Source of the DNA: Clostridium sardiniense
GTDB lineage: Bacteria > Bacillota > Clostridia > Clostridiales > Clostridiaceae
DNA length: 64,000 bases
Direction of reading: 5' to 3'
Assembly (NCBI RefSeq): GCF_016907995.1
Contig: NZ_JAFBDA010000002.1
Span: forward strand, 225,952-289,951
The translations under genes were made by a program, and so were the position numbers. Below, in pieces: positions 45,645-55,092 of the stretch. The notes beneath the pieces were generated by a model that had not been told where the DNA came from, ran no database searches, and saw nothing but the letters and a program-made list of their open reading frames with translations. The first letter of the stretch is position 1. Every line of letters begins with the position of its first letter.

Positions 45645-47118
45645 TATAATTCTCACCGCGCTTTTTCTTAGGAGTATTACTTAAACGAATTTTATCAATT
45701 GTCTTAAATAAAATAGGCCTTTTTATAAGAGTTTGAAGTTTGCTTCTAATAAAGGAATCTTTCATATCATCAGAATAAAAGCAAGCAAAATCTACACCAT
45801 ATACATTTAAATTAAAGATAGTTGTTAAAAGGATATAAATACCAGTAACAAAACCTATAAGACCAAATGTATTCGAAAGTATCATAAAGGGAAATTTAAT
45901 AAGCCTTAAAGATAATGCCATCCTATAATTAGGAATTAAGAATGTACAAACCACACTTATTCCTACTATAAAAAGAGCAGAAGGGGATATTATCTTTGAT
46001 TGAAGAGCAGCATCTCCAATTATAATACCACTTACTATACTAAGTGTCTGACCAACTTTACTTGGGAGGCTTGTGCCCCCTTCTCGTAATAACTCTACTA
46101 TAAGTTCCATAACAAAAATTTCTAAAAAAGGTGAAAGGGGTATACCTTGCCTAGAATTAACTATTGGCTGAACAAATTTATCAACAAGTAGGTCCGGGTT
46201 AAATTTAGTTAAAATAATATATAAAGAAGGCATAGTTATTACAATAATTGTGGCAAGAAATCTAAGCAATCTTGCAAAGGATCCAGTTATAGATCTATTG
46301 CTATAGTCATCAAGACTATGGAAGAATTCAACAAATAAGGCAGGAAGACAAAGGGCATAAGGACTTCCTTCCATAAGAACAATAACCTTACCTTCTGCTA
46401 ATTTGTCTACAGCACTTTCTGCTGAGTCAGTTAAATAGCCTTGTGGTATTATATTATAACTAAATTCCTCAATATACTGCTGAAGTGCTCCTAGAGACTG
46501 AATATTATCTACATCTATAGCAGCTATTTTTTCAATTACATTATCAACAACATTAGGATTAGCTACATCTTTTACATATAGAATACTGACATTGGTTTTA
46601 CTTCGCCTACCTACAACATTTTTATCTATAACTAAGTTATGATCTTTAAATCTACGTTTGAAAATAGATATATTAGTGTCTAAAGATTCATTAAGGTCTT
46701 CTTTAGATGAAGAAAGAGTTGGTGTTAAAGTAGGTGATGATACACTTCTATATGTAAAAGATATTGTATCTACTATAATGCTTTTTCTATATCCATCAAA
46801 AATTATAAGGGTCTTTCCAGAACGCAAGGAATTACAAATTTCTGAAAAGGAGGTTTCAATTACTGCATTACATACTGGCAATGCAACTTTAATTAAAAAC
46901 TCATATTTATCAATATCTTTTGGGAACAAGACATTAAAGTTATGCATAATAGGGTTTAATATATCTCTATTAATAATATCTTTATCTACTGTTGATTGAG
47001 AATACATGATTGTAATTTGTGTTGATTTATCCCTATCTATAAGAAGCTCCTTTTTTATAATAGTCGATGATGTGGAGGTAGTAGTTTGTAATATTTCATT
47101 AATAAAAGAGTTATTCAT
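45628..47118 (-). CDS. gerKA: Spore germination protein, GerAA/GerKA family
   Basis: 496 residues. The cytosolic N-terminal domain (about 1-240; IKRRFKDHNLVIDKNVVGRRSKTNVSILYVKDVANPNVVDNV) is followed by the GerA membrane domain with GKVIVLMEGSPYALCLPALFVEFFHSLDDY, NSRQGIPLSPFLEIFVMELIVELLREGGTSLPSKVGQTLSIVSG. GerA proteins oligomerise into channels releasing ions during germination. ATG 47118 has TTGGAGG upstream; TTG 47133 is disfavoured. First gene of the operon. Confidence 0.92.
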   Translation of the reverse strand: MNNSFINEILQTTTSTSSTIIKKELLIDRDKSTQITIMYSQSTVDKDIINRDILNPIMHNFNVLFPKDIDKYEFLIKVALPVCNAVIETSFSEICNSLRSGKTLIIFDGYRKSIIVDTISFTYRSVSSPTLTPTLSSSKEDLNESLDTNISIFKRRFKDHNLVIDKNVVGRRSKTNVSILYVKDVANPNVVDNVIEKIAAIDVDNIQSLGALQQYIEEFSYNIIPQGYLTDSAESAVDKLAEGKVIVLMEGSPYALCLPALFVEFFHSLDDYSNRSITGSFARLLRFLATIIVITMPSLYIILTKFNPDLLVDKFVQPIVNSRQGIPLSPFLEIFVMELIVELLREGGTSLPSKVGQTLSIVSGIIIGDAALQSKIISPSALFIVGISVVCTFLIPNYRMALSLRLIKFPFMILSNTFGLIGFVTGIYILLTTIFNLNVYGVDFACFYSDDMKDSFIRSKLQTLIKRPILFKTIDKIRLSNTPKKKRGENYNEKKS

Positions 47119-47233
47119 AAGTTTTTCCTCCAAGTTATAATATTAATAAAGATATTTTTCTCATAAAATGTTTTATTTATTCTTTTATATTATTTATAAT
47201 TAATAGTAAAAATTAATGAGAGGAATGAGAGTT

Positions 47234-47824
47234 TTGTATAAAGATAGCTTAATTATTGAAAATGGAAGGGAAGAATATATAAATAAGATTTCTAATCTTT
47301 TATTTGAAACAGAAGATTTTCCAGAGATAGAGTGGGGAACGGGAAATAGAGATAGTTTAATAAATAGATTGAGAAAAATTATGATGATCGAAGGAAGTAG
47401 AGTTTATTATAAGAATTTTAGAGTTATTAAAAATAAAGATGAAGTAATAGGACTAACCTTGGCTATAAGGGGGGAAAGGCTAAAGAAGTCGACTTTTAAG
47501 GGGGATAGATACTTAATAAAAATGCAAGAAAATATAAAAGATAAGGTTAAATTTATATGTGGATGGATTGAATATATATTTTATGAGGAGTGCAAGAAAA
47601 ATGAGTATTATTTATCAAATATTATTATAGATAAAAACTACAGAGGGAAAAATTATAGTCAATTATTATTAAAGGATACCGAAGAGAGAGCTAGAGCGTA
47701 TGGATACTCGTATGTATCTCTTATAGCTAATAACGAAAATTTAGTAAAGTATTATACTAGATGTGGATTTAAGAGGGTAAGTTTAAAAGGCAGAAGAATG
47801 ATAAAAGATATTAATAAGTATTAA
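47234..47824 (+). CDS. GNAT-family N-acetyltransferase
   Basis: About 196 residues. A GNAT core with the acetyl-CoA loop IIDKNYRGKNYSQLLLKDTEERARAYGYSYVSLIANNENLVKYYTRCGFKR at the C-terminus. The substrate is unknown. TTG 47234 has AGAGGA at ideal spacing; ATG 47216 or 47225 are alternatives adding three to six residues. It is divergent from the germination operon and is not clearly linked to it. The following AT-rich stretch to 47950 has no gene. Confidence 0.8.
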   Translation: MYKDSLIIENGREEYINKISNLLFETEDFPEIEWGTGNRDSLINRLRKIMMIEGSRVYYKNFRVIKNKDEVIGLTLAIRGERLKKSTFKGDRYLIKMQENIKDKVKFICGWIEYIFYEECKKNEYYLSNIIIDKNYRGKNYSQLLLKDTEERARAYGYSYVSLIANNENLVKYYTRCGFKRVSLKGRRMIKDINKY

Positions 47825-47953
47825 TATCTTTTATCGTAAAAGTCTTAATAAATCTATATTGAGAGAGTATTAAAAATTTTATAATAATAAACATAAAATA
47901 ATTAAAGAGAAAATAACAAAAATAAAATAGAAGAATATAATATTACAAAAAAC

Positions 47954-47982
47954 TTGATTTACATCAATTTTATATATATAAT
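47954..47982 (+). promoter_or_regulatory. Promoter of the glycine riboswitch transcript with FNR-like palindrome
   Basis: TTGATT (47954-47959), 17-base spacer and TATAAT (47977-47982). The palindrome TTGATTTACATCAA (47954-47967) matches TTGAT-N4-ATCAA, the FNR consensus, exactly and overlaps the -35 element, so a bound regulator would block transcription. Confidence 0.65.
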
Positions 47983-48002
47983 ATAATCACAATTCAATAT
48001 GT

Positions 48003-48190
48003 TCGGATGAAGGTAGTGGGAGAGAGATTGATTTTATATCAATCCACCGAAGAGGGAAATCTTTCAGGTATTAGGACCGCTACTGGACGAGCCTCTGGAG
48101 AGCCTCAAAATATATATTTTGAGCACCGAAGGAGCAAGGCAGGTAAAATTTATTTTTCTGCTGAAACTCTCAGGTAAAAGGACAGGGGAT
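48003..48190 (+). ncRNA. Tandem glycine riboswitch (two aptamers)
   Basis: Aptamer 1 shows GGTAGTGGGAGAGA, CACCGAAGAGG and CAGGTATTAGGACCGCTACTGGACG; aptamer 2 shows AGCCTCTGGAGAG, GAGCACCGAAGGAGCAAGG and CTCTCAGGTAAAAGGACAGGGG. These are the conserved glycine-binding cores in the usual tandem arrangement with a short linker. It senses intracellular glycine and controls the downstream amino acid:cation symporter; glycine switches usually turn on degradation or export genes, so the symporter may balance excess glycine. Confidence 0.95.
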
Positions 48191-48196
48191 TTTTTG

Positions 48197-48220
48197 AAGC
48201 TAAGTAACTTAGCTTTATTT
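48197..48220 (+). terminator. Expression-platform hairpin after the glycine riboswitch
   Basis: AAGCTAAG (48197-48204) pairs with CTTAGCTT (48208-48215), followed by TATTT. A short, weakly T-tailed stem that could be the regulated terminator. Confidence 0.55.
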
Positions 48221-48224
48221 AATC

Positions 48225-48252
48225 TCCTCCGGAATTTTTAAATTTAGGAGGA
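48225..48252 (+). promoter_or_regulatory. Ribosome-binding-site sequestering hairpin
   Basis: TCCTCC (48225-48230) is complementary to GGAGGA (48247-48252), the ribosome-binding sequence located 7 bases before the ATG at 48259. Inner AATT pairs extend the stem. It could give translational control in addition to the riboswitch. Confidence 0.5.
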
Positions 48253-48258
48253 TTTTTT

Positions 48259-49590
48259 ATGGAAAAAATTTTAACAAGTATTGACTCTTTTGTATGGGGT
48301 CCACCACTTCTAATCTTATTATTAGGAACTGGAGTGTATTTAACATTTAAACTTAGGTTTTTACAAATAACAAAGTTACCTAAGGCTTTAAAATTTATAT
48401 TTAAAAAAGAAAATGGGGCAAAAGGGGATGTATCAAGTTTTGGTGCCTTATGTACAGCTCTTTCAGCTACCATAGGGACTGGTAATATAGTTGGTGTTGC
48501 AACAGCAATTAAAGCTGGTGGACCTGGAGCATTATTTTGGATGTGGGTTGCAGCGTTTTTTGGAATGGCAACTAAGTATGCAGAAGGTGTTCTTGCTATA
48601 AAGTACAGAGAGTTTGATGAAAATGGAGCAGTGAAAGGTGGACCGATGTACTATATACAAAATGGTATGGGTGTTAAATGGCTTGCCAAAATATTTGCAT
48701 TATTTGGAGTTCTAGTTGCACTATTTGGAATTGGAACATTTGCACAAGTAAAATCTATTTCAGAAGCTTTAAAGACAGGATTTAATGTACCAATAATTAT
48801 AACTGCAATCATAGTTACTATATTAGTTGCAATGGTAACTTTAGGGGGAATACAAAGAATATCTAAAGTATCAGAAGCTATTGTTCCATTTATGGCAGCT
48901 CTTTATATAATTGGAGTAGTTATCGTTATAGTCTTTAATATACAATCTATTCCTATGGCTGTTAAGATAATAGTAGATAGTGCATTTAATCCACAGGCAG
49001 CTCTTGGAGGAGCAGCTGGTGTATCTATTATTATGGTTATGCAAAGAGGAATAAGTAGAGGTGTATTTTCAAATGAAGCTGGACTTGGAAGTGCACCAAT
49101 AGCAGCAGCCGCTGCAAAAACAAATTCACCTGCAAGACAAGGATTGATATCTATGACTGGTACTTTCTTCGATACAATAATAATTTGTACAATGACAGGT
49201 ATAGTAATAGTTCTTACAGGAATGTATACTTCACCACTTGATGGTGCAAACTTAACAACTGCAGCTTTTGAGATTGGTTTTCCTATTGCTTTAATTGGAA
49301 AATATATAGTTAATGTTGGACTTATATTCTTTGCATTTACAACAATTTTAGGTTGGAATTACTATGGAGAGAAATGTATAGAATACTTAATTGGTGAGAA
49401 GGCAATAATTCCATTTAAGATACTTTATATAGCGTTAGTAGCTGTTGGTGCTTTTATATCATTAGATACAATATTTATTTCTGCTGATATAGTAAATGGT
49501 CTTATGGCTATACCAAATTTAATTGCAATAATTGCTTTAAGAAAAGTTGTATTTGATGAAACAAATAAATTTCTTAGAGATATAAAATAA
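48259..49590 (+). CDS. Alanine/glycine:cation symporter (AGCS family), glycine-riboswitch controlled
   Basis: 443 residues and about ten TM helices: LCTALSATIGTGNIVGVATAIKAGGPGALFWMWVAAFFGMATKYAEGVLA is the AGCS signature, followed by VFSNEAGLGSAPIAAAAA and ILGWNYYGEKCIEYL. The family imports alanine or glycine with sodium. Glycine is likely here because a tandem glycine riboswitch covers the leader. The gene ends at a bidirectional terminator. A second AGCS gene without a riboswitch lies at 58164. Confidence 0.94.
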   Translation: MEKILTSIDSFVWGPPLLILLLGTGVYLTFKLRFLQITKLPKALKFIFKKENGAKGDVSSFGALCTALSATIGTGNIVGVATAIKAGGPGALFWMWVAAFFGMATKYAEGVLAIKYREFDENGAVKGGPMYYIQNGMGVKWLAKIFALFGVLVALFGIGTFAQVKSISEALKTGFNVPIIITAIIVTILVAMVTLGGIQRISKVSEAIVPFMAALYIIGVVIVIVFNIQSIPMAVKIIVDSAFNPQAALGGAAGVSIIMVMQRGISRGVFSNEAGLGSAPIAAAAAKTNSPARQGLISMTGTFFDTIIICTMTGIVIVLTGMYTSPLDGANLTTAAFEIGFPIALIGKYIVNVGLIFFAFTTILGWNYYGEKCIEYLIGEKAIIPFKILYIALVAVGAFISLDTIFISADIVNGLMAIPNLIAIIALRKVVFDETNKFLRDIK

Positions 49591-49592
49591 AT

Positions 49593-49632
49593 AAAGAGCT
49601 AGTTTAAATAATTATTTAGACTAGCTCTTTTA
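49593..49632. terminator. Bidirectional terminator after the symporter
   Basis: AAAGAGCTAGT (49593-49603) pairs with ACTAGCTCTTT (49620-49630); shared with the convergent acylphosphatase gene. Confidence 0.9.
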
Positions 49633-49650
49633 TATTATATTACCTTTATG

Positions 49651-49923
49651 TTAATAAGTTACTTTAAACTTTTTTTCTAAAGGATCTAAGTCAATTTCAT
49701 GTATAGATATATTTTTTACTTTAGCGAATCGATTTCCATCCTTTAGTATGCCTAAAAACTTTTCAATATCTATTTTATTTCCCTGAGCTTCTAATGAGAC
49801 ATCTCCATCAGAAAGGTTTTTAACCCATCCAGTTAAGTTATATTTTAAGGCATTAATCTGAACAAAGTATCTAAATCCCACACCTTGAACATGACCACTA
49901 ATTAAGGCTTTTACTCTAAACAT
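49651..49923 (-). CDS. acyP: Acylphosphatase
   Basis: 90 residues with the full acylphosphatase signature GHVQGVGFRYFVQ (catalytic Arg18) and GWVKNLSDGDVSLEAQG (catalytic Asn36). It hydrolyses carboxyl-phosphate bonds such as in acetyl phosphate. ATG 49923 fits the AAAGGATG upstream; a start at 49932 would add three residues. Confidence 0.94.
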   Translation of the reverse strand: MFRVKALISGHVQGVGFRYFVQINALKYNLTGWVKNLSDGDVSLEAQGNKIDIEKFLGILKDGNRFAKVKNISIHEIDLDPLEKKFKVTY

Positions 49924-50079
49924 AAACAGCATCCTTTCAATAATGTATTATAAATAATTATATCATAGGGTGAATTATTTAGATATAAATAGGAAAAATA
50001 TTACTAATGTTAAGAGAAATATTGAAAATAAATAAGATATAATTTAGAATAAAATAAAAAGGAAATTTATGGAGGAAAT

Positions 50080-50478
50080 ATGGAGAAGAGTTTAGTTCTT
50101 ATAAAACCAGATGGAGTGGAAAAAAATATAATAGGAAAAATAATTTCTATGTATGAGGAAGCAAATCTAAAGGTCATTGAACTTAGGATGACGACTATAA
50201 ATAAGGAATTTGCAATGAAGCATTATAAAGAACATATAGGAAAGCCTTTTTTTGAGGAGTTAATAAATTATATTACTAGAGGGCCACTATGTGCATTAAT
50301 ATTAGAAGGGGATAATGCGATAGATAAAATTAGAAAAATAAATGGAGCAACTAATCCTAAGAAAGCAGACAAGGGAACAATAAGGGCATTGTATGGAAAA
50401 AATTCAACTGAAAATTGCGTACATGCATCAGATTCAGTTGAAAGTGCTAATAGAGAGGTAGAACTTTGGTTTAAATAA
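50080..50478 (+). CDS. ndk: Nucleoside diphosphate kinase
   Basis: 132 residues: SLVLIKPDGVEKNIIGKII, the NGATNPKKADKGTIRALYG nucleotide-binding part and catalytic His115 in NCVHASDS. It equalises NTP pools by phosphate transfer through the histidine. Slightly shorter than E. coli Ndk but complete. GGAGG precedes the ATG. Confidence 0.95.
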   Translation: MEKSLVLIKPDGVEKNIIGKIISMYEEANLKVIELRMTTINKEFAMKHYKEHIGKPFFEELINYITRGPLCALILEGDNAIDKIRKINGATNPKKADKGTIRALYGKNSTENCVHASDSVESANREVELWFK

Positions 50479-50481
50479 AAT

Positions 50482-50517
50482 AAAAGACAATCAAGAATTA
50501 ATCTTGATTGTCTTTTT
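50482..50517. terminator. Bidirectional terminator between ndk and potD
   Basis: AAAAGACAATCAAGA (50482-50496) and TCTTGATTGTCTTTT (50502-50516) form a perfect stem with a 5-base loop. Confidence 0.92.
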
Positions 50518-50521
50518 AATA

Positions 50522-51571
50522 TTAAGAACGAACTTTAATCCAGGCATCATTATACTCTAATAATGTCTTATGATCTAAGTCTTTAAATACTTCAGAATTT
50601 TTAAGTTCTTTTTCACTTGGATATTGTTCTTGTATTTCTTTAGGTAACATCTCAAAAGCTTTAGTGTTTGGAGTTTGATATCCTATATATTCAACATTTT
50701 GAAGTGCATTTTCTGGGTCACATAAGAAGTTTATAAATTCTTCAGCTTCCTTTTTATGTTTTGCTCCTTTAGGAATGGCTAAGGAGTCAAACCACTTATT
50801 AGTACCTTCTTTAGGAACTACATATTTAATTTTAGGATTTTCATTCATTATATATTGAGCATCTCCTGACCAAACAGGAGCAATAGCAGCTTCACCACTT
50901 ATCATTGCATCTTTAACTTCATCAACCATGTAAGCTTGAACTAGGGGTTTTTCTTGTATTAAAGCTTCAGCTGCTTCATTTATTTGTTTTGGGTCTGTTG
51001 AATTAATAGAGTAGCCAAGTTTTTTTAATGCAATCGCCATAGCATCTCTAACAGAATCAAACATAACAATTTGACCTTTATAATCTTTATCCCAAAGAAT
51101 ATTCCAGCTATCTACAGGTTTCTTTACTATATCAGGATTATAAACTATACCTATTGTACCCCACATATAAGGAACTGAATATTCATCATTAGGATCGTAA
51201 GGAAGATGCTTGAATTCTTTTCCAATATATTTATAGTTTGGGATTTCTTTATAGTCTATCTTATCTAAAAGATTTTCTTTAATCATTTTTTCTATCATAT
51301 AATCAGATGGGATTATTAAATCATAATTGCTAGAACCATCCTTAATTTTTGAATACATAGTTTCATTAGTATCATAAGTATTATAATTAACTTTAATACC
51401 TGTTTCTTCCTCAAATTTAGTAACTAATTCAGGATCTATATAATCTCCCCAGTTGTATATATTAAGTTGTTTTGAAGTAGTTTTATCTGATTTATTTCCG
51501 CATCCAGTGAATAGCCCTACAACAAGCACTGCACTTAAGGCTAATGCGCTGAAAAGTTTAAATTTTTTCAT
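50522..51571 (-). CDS. potD: Spermidine/putrescine-binding lipoprotein PotD
   Basis: 349 residues. Signal peptide with lipobox FTGC (Cys near 24), then LNIYNWGDYIDPELVTKFEEETGIKVNYNTYDTNETMYSKI and YDLIIPSDYMIEKMI, hallmarks of PotD/PotF. It captures polyamines outside the membrane. The ATG abuts the potC stop, with GAGGTG inside potC. Last gene of the five-gene operon. Confidence 0.95.
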   Translation of the reverse strand: MKKFKLFSALALSAVLVVGLFTGCGNKSDKTTSKQLNIYNWGDYIDPELVTKFEEETGIKVNYNTYDTNETMYSKIKDGSSNYDLIIPSDYMIEKMIKENLLDKIDYKEIPNYKYIGKEFKHLPYDPNDEYSVPYMWGTIGIVYNPDIVKKPVDSWNILWDKDYKGQIVMFDSVRDAMAIALKKLGYSINSTDPKQINEAAEALIQEKPLVQAYMVDEVKDAMISGEAAIAPVWSGDAQYIMNENPKIKYVVPKEGTNKWFDSLAIPKGAKHKKEAEEFINFLCDPENALQNVEYIGYQTPNTKAFEMLPKEIQEQYPSEKELKNSEVFKDLDHKTLLEYNDAWIKVRS

Positions 51572-52354
51572 TTAGTTCACCTCTACTTTTTTCTTTTTAT
51601 TAACTATTAATAACAATATTAATACTGTTACAAACATTAATGTAGAAAGTGCATTAATTTCAGGCTTAATACCACGTCTTGCCATTGAATATATTTCAAT
51701 TGAAAGGTTTGTAACACCAGGACCTGTAGTAAAGAAGCTAATTACAAAATCATCAATTGACATAGTAAACGCCATTAAAAATCCTGCAAATATTCCAGGT
51801 TTTATTTGCGGTATTATAACCTTTCGCATTGCATACCAAGGAGTAGCACCAAGGTCCATAGCAGCTTCTATTGTATTATCTGGAAGTTGCCTAAGTTTTG
51901 GAAGTACAGATAATATTACATAGGGAATATCAAAAGATATATGAGCTAGTAACATTGTCTTAAATCCAAAATCAAATTTTAAGAATATAAATAAACTCAT
52001 TAAAGCAACACCGGTAACTATATCCGGATTTATTATAGGTAAATTATTTACATTCAATAATAATGATTTTTTTCTTCCTCTCATATTATGAATACCAATT
52101 GCTGTAATTGTACCTACAATAGTTGCTATAACAGAAGCTATAACTGCAATTAAGATAGTATAATATAATGCTTCCATTAAAGATTCATTATGAAATAGCT
52201 CTCCATACCATTTAAAAGTAAATCCATTCCATTTTCCCATTGACTTTGAATCGTTAAAAGAGAATACCATCAAAGTAACAATTGGTGCATATAAAAATAT
52301 AAAAATTATAGCTAAATAGAATTTTTTTATGAATTTTTCGAATCTGCTTACCAT
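51572..52354 (-). CDS. potC: Spermidine/putrescine ABC transporter permease PotC
   Basis: 260 residues, six TM helices: FLYAPIVTLMVFSFNDSKSMGKWNGFTFKWYGELF and the EAA loop EAAMDLGATPWYAMRKVIIPQIKPG, both typical of PotC. Overlaps potB by 7 bases. Forms the translocation pore with PotB. Confidence 0.95.
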   Translation of the reverse strand: MVSRFEKFIKKFYLAIIFIFLYAPIVTLMVFSFNDSKSMGKWNGFTFKWYGELFHNESLMEALYYTILIAVIASVIATIVGTITAIGIHNMRGRKKSLLLNVNNLPIINPDIVTGVALMSLFIFLKFDFGFKTMLLAHISFDIPYVILSVLPKLRQLPDNTIEAAMDLGATPWYAMRKVIIPQIKPGIFAGFLMAFTMSIDDFVISFFTTGPGVTNLSIEIYSMARRGIKPEINALSTLMFVTVLILLLIVNKKKKVEVN

Positions 52355-53187
52355 AAACGACCACCACCTTCGTTTTGCTCACCATCAAATCTTGACATTA
52401 AAGCCATAGATATTAATATTAAGATCATTAATATAATTGCTAGTGCTGATCCAAAGTGCCAGTCACTCATAGTTGTAAATTGTTGCTCTATAACATTACC
52501 AATTAGCATTTCTTTTCCGCCACCTAATAATCTTGAGATAACGAATGTTGAAACAGCTGGCATAAATACCATTGTTATACCTGATATTACTCCAGGAATG
52601 CTAAGCGGAAGTATAACTCTTATAAAAGTTTGTTTTCTATTTGCTCCAAGGTCTGATGCTGCATTTACTAAATTTTGATCTATTTTAGATAATACTGTAT
52701 ATATAGGTAGTATCATAAATGGTAAGAAATTATATATCATACCAAGTAAAATAGCTCCATTTGTATAAAGGAATTGAATTGGCTCTATGCCGAAAATTCC
52801 TAAAAAGTTATTTATTATACCATTCTTACCTAAGATAGGTAACCAAGCATATGTTCTTAATAAGAAGTTCATCCACATTGGTAATATAAATAGCATAATA
52901 ATTAAATTACGTTTACTCTCTGGCATTTTTGCAACAATATAAGCTACTGGGTAACCTATAATTAAGCAAACAGCTGTTGATATAAGTGCTAGAGAAAGTG
53001 AACGACCAAATATTCTAATATATTGTGGATTCATAAGTCTTTGGAAGTTTTCAGTTGAAAACTGATAACCTGACCCAGAATCAATTGTTAAGCTGAAAAA
53101 TAAAATCATTAATAAAGGAATTACTATAAATAGAGCACTCCACACTACATATGGATAAGCTGCAAAACTTCTTTTCTTATTATTCAT
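52348..53187 (-). CDS. potB: Spermidine/putrescine ABC transporter permease PotB
   Basis: 279 residues: [24 protein letters not shown] at the start, [19 protein letters not shown] and the EAA loop [26 protein letters not shown]. Overlaps potA by 8 bases. Partner of PotC in the membrane. Confidence 0.95.
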   Translation of the reverse strand: MNNKKRSFAAYPYVVWSALFIVIPLLMILFFSLTIDSGSGYQFSTENFQRLMNPQYIRIFGRSLSLALISTAVCLIIGYPVAYIVAKMPESKRNLIIMLFILPMWMNFLLRTYAWLPILGKNGIINNFLGIFGIEPIQFLYTNGAILLGMIYNFLPFMILPIYTVLSKIDQNLVNAASDLGANRKQTFIRVILPLSIPGVISGITMVFMPAVSTFVISRLLGGGKEMLIGNVIEQQFTTMSDWHFGSALAIILMILILISMALMSRFDGEQNEGGGRLW

Positions 53188-54235
53188 TTTCTGTCACCTT
53201 TTTCATTACATGAATATCTTCTGGATATATATCTATTCCAATAATTGAGTCTATATCAGCAGACTTAGTATTGTGTATAATCCATCTTTTATTACAATTT
53301 TCAACTTCTATTTCTATTTCATAGTGAACTCCTTTAAATATAACAGATATAACTTTTGCCTTAAGCATTCCATCATCTGCTTTAACCATTTTTATATCTT
53401 CTGGCCTAACAACTATATCAACTGCTTCATTTTTATTGAAGCCTTTATCAACGCTTTCAAATATTTTTCCACAAAACTCTGTTTTAAAGTCTTCGTGCAT
53501 TATACCATCTACTATATTGCTTTCACCAATGAAGTCGGCAACAAATGCATTTGCTGGTTCATTATATATATCTTGAGGAGTTCCCATTTGCTGAATAACC
53601 CCTTTATTCATAACAACTATAGTATCTGACATAGTAAGAGCTTCTTCTTGATCATGAGTTACAAATATAAAAGTAATACCTAATCTTTGTTGAATTTTTT
53701 TTAGCTCAATTTGCATTTCTTTTCTAAGCTTTAAGTCTAATGCACCTAAAGGTTCATCAAGAAGTAAAACTTCAGGTTCATTAACTAGAGCCCTTGCTAT
53801 AGCAACTCTCTGTTGTTGACCGCCACTTAATGATTCTATACTTCTTTTTTTAAAGCCACTAAGTGCAACTAGTTTAAGCATTTCAGTTACTTTTTCCTTA
53901 ATTTCTTCCTTAGGTGTTTTCTTTATTTTTAATCCAAAAGCTATATTGTCATATACGTTCATATGAGGAAATAAAGCGTATTTTTGGAATACAGTATTTA
54001 CAGGTCTTTTGTGAGATGGAAGGCTTGCCATATCTTTATCATCAAATATAACTTTTCCACTATCTGCTGTTTCAAATCCAGCAATTATTTTTAATGTAGT
54101 TGTTTTACCACATCCACTTGGACCTAATAGAGTTAAAAATTCATTTTTCTTTATATTAAGATTAAGTGTTTTAAGCACCTCATTATCTTCATACTTTTTA
54201 CTTATACCTTTTAGCATTAGAATGTTATCATTCAT
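53180..54235 (-). CDS. potA: Spermidine/putrescine ABC transporter ATPase PotA
   Basis: 351 residues: Walker [13 protein letters not shown], signature [14 protein letters not shown], Walker [13 protein letters not shown], the switch [14 protein letters not shown] and a C-terminal TOBE domain. It energises polyamine uptake. ATG 54235 has AGAGGTG upstream; 54244 is disfavoured. Followed by potB, potC and potD in one transcript from the regulator gene. Confidence 0.95.
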   Translation of the reverse strand: MNDNILMLKGISKKYEDNEVLKTLNLNIKKNEFLTLLGPSGCGKTTTLKIIAGFETADSGKVIFDDKDMASLPSHKRPVNTVFQKYALFPHMNVYDNIAFGLKIKKTPKEEIKEKVTEMLKLVALSGFKKRSIESLSGGQQQRVAIARALVNEPEVLLLDEPLGALDLKLRKEMQIELKKIQQRLGITFIFVTHDQEEALTMSDTIVVMNKGVIQQMGTPQDIYNEPANAFVADFIGESNIVDGIMHEDFKTEFCGKIFESVDKGFNKNEAVDIVVRPEDIKMVKADDGMLKAKVISVIFKGVHYEIEIEVENCNKRWIIHNTKSADIDSIIGIDIYPEDIHVMKKVTENE

Positions 54236-54273
54236 AATAAACACCTCTTTCTAGAATTTAAAATTAAAGCATA

Positions 54274-54813
54274 TTAAAATGATGGGGGAGTACTTATCCA
54301 GATTAATTTTGCAACTGTCTTTCCTGGATTTGAAAGATAGTGATTTAGTTTAGGTTTAAAATAAAAGCTTTCACCTTTTTTTACCTTATAACTTTTATCG
54401 CCTAAATGAAGTATTACACTTCCATTTAATACAAATCCAAATTCTTCTCCTTCATGAGGTTCTTCCTCTATGTATCGACCATCAGGTTCTAAAGTTAGCA
54501 TAATAGGCTCCATATCATTTTTTTGAGCACTTGGTACTAACCATTTCAAACTATATTTTAAGTCTTCATCTTCAGTCTCAAACATATCGTCACTTTTATA
54601 AGTAATTCGTTCTTCACCATTTTCACTAAAGAATTCAGTTAAATTAGTTCCTAAAATTTCTAAAATATCTACTAAAGTAGCAATAGATGGGGAAGTTAAA
54701 TCATTTTCAACTTGAGAAATAAAACCTTTAGATAATTCACATCTATTGGCTAATTCTTCTTGAGTAAGCCCTTTAGCAATTCTAAGACTTCTAATTTTAT
54801 CGCCAATTTCCAT
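54274..54813 (-). CDS. XRE/cupin transcriptional regulator of the polyamine operon (PuuR-like)
   Basis: 179 residues: an N-terminal XRE helix-turn-helix (IRSLRIAKGLTQEELANRCELSKGFISQVENDLTSPSIATLVDIL) and a C-terminal cupin (about 105-179; EPHEGEEFGFVLNGSVILHLGDKSYKVKKGESFYFKPKLNHYLSNPG). This architecture matches PuuR-like regulators that sense polyamines or amino acids. First gene of the potABCD operon, so autoregulation is likely. Repeats in its leader may be its operator. Confidence 0.9.
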   Translation of the reverse strand: MEIGDKIRSLRIAKGLTQEELANRCELSKGFISQVENDLTSPSIATLVDILEILGTNLTEFFSENGEERITYKSDDMFETEDEDLKYSLKWLVPSAQKNDMEPIMLTLEPDGRYIEEEPHEGEEFGFVLNGSVILHLGDKSYKVKKGESFYFKPKLNHYLSNPGKTVAKLIWISTPPSF

Positions 54814-54850
54814 TCTTCACACCACCATTTCTATTTAAAAAATATCACTG

Positions 54851-54921
54851 TTACTAAACATAAAGTTTAAGATTACTAAACAAACAAGACTAATTATAAT
54901 TACTATATGCAAAAAAATCAA
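54851..54921 (-). promoter_or_regulatory. Promoter and repeated operator of the pot operon
   Basis: On the minus strand TTGATT (54916-54921), 17-base spacer and TATAAT (54893-54898) predict a start near 54886. Just downstream the 10-base element TTACTAAACA occurs twice (54851-54860, 54873-54882), 22 bases apart, or two helical turns. Placement fits a repressor blocking transcription. Confidence 0.6.
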
Positions 54922-55027
54922 TATATTTAACAAAAAAAAAATAAAAAAACTTATAGCTTATTCATTGAAGTTAAAGGGATGTAGAAGATTAGTTTTAGAA
55001 TAAGTTTAAAAAAAGAGTAAGAAAAGT

Positions 55028-55040
55028 TTAGTAATACTAA
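55028..55040. promoter_or_regulatory. Palindrome TTAGTAATACTAA related to the pot leader repeats
   Basis: A perfect 13-base palindrome sharing TTAGTAA/TTACTAA with the two leader repeats at 54851 and 54873, in the 421-base gap between the pot regulator and the next gene. The gap otherwise holds only AT-rich DNA and the repeat at 55093. Confidence 0.45.
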
Positions 55041-55092
55041 GAAATTTTTAAAATAGTGAATAATTTGAAAAAGTTGGCAAGGGTATTTTTCT

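Noticed and set aside
53273..53629. 118-codon plus-strand frame within potA
   Set aside because: Antisense to the PotA TOBE region; Tyr/Phe/Asn-rich composition typical of shadow frames in AT-rich DNA.
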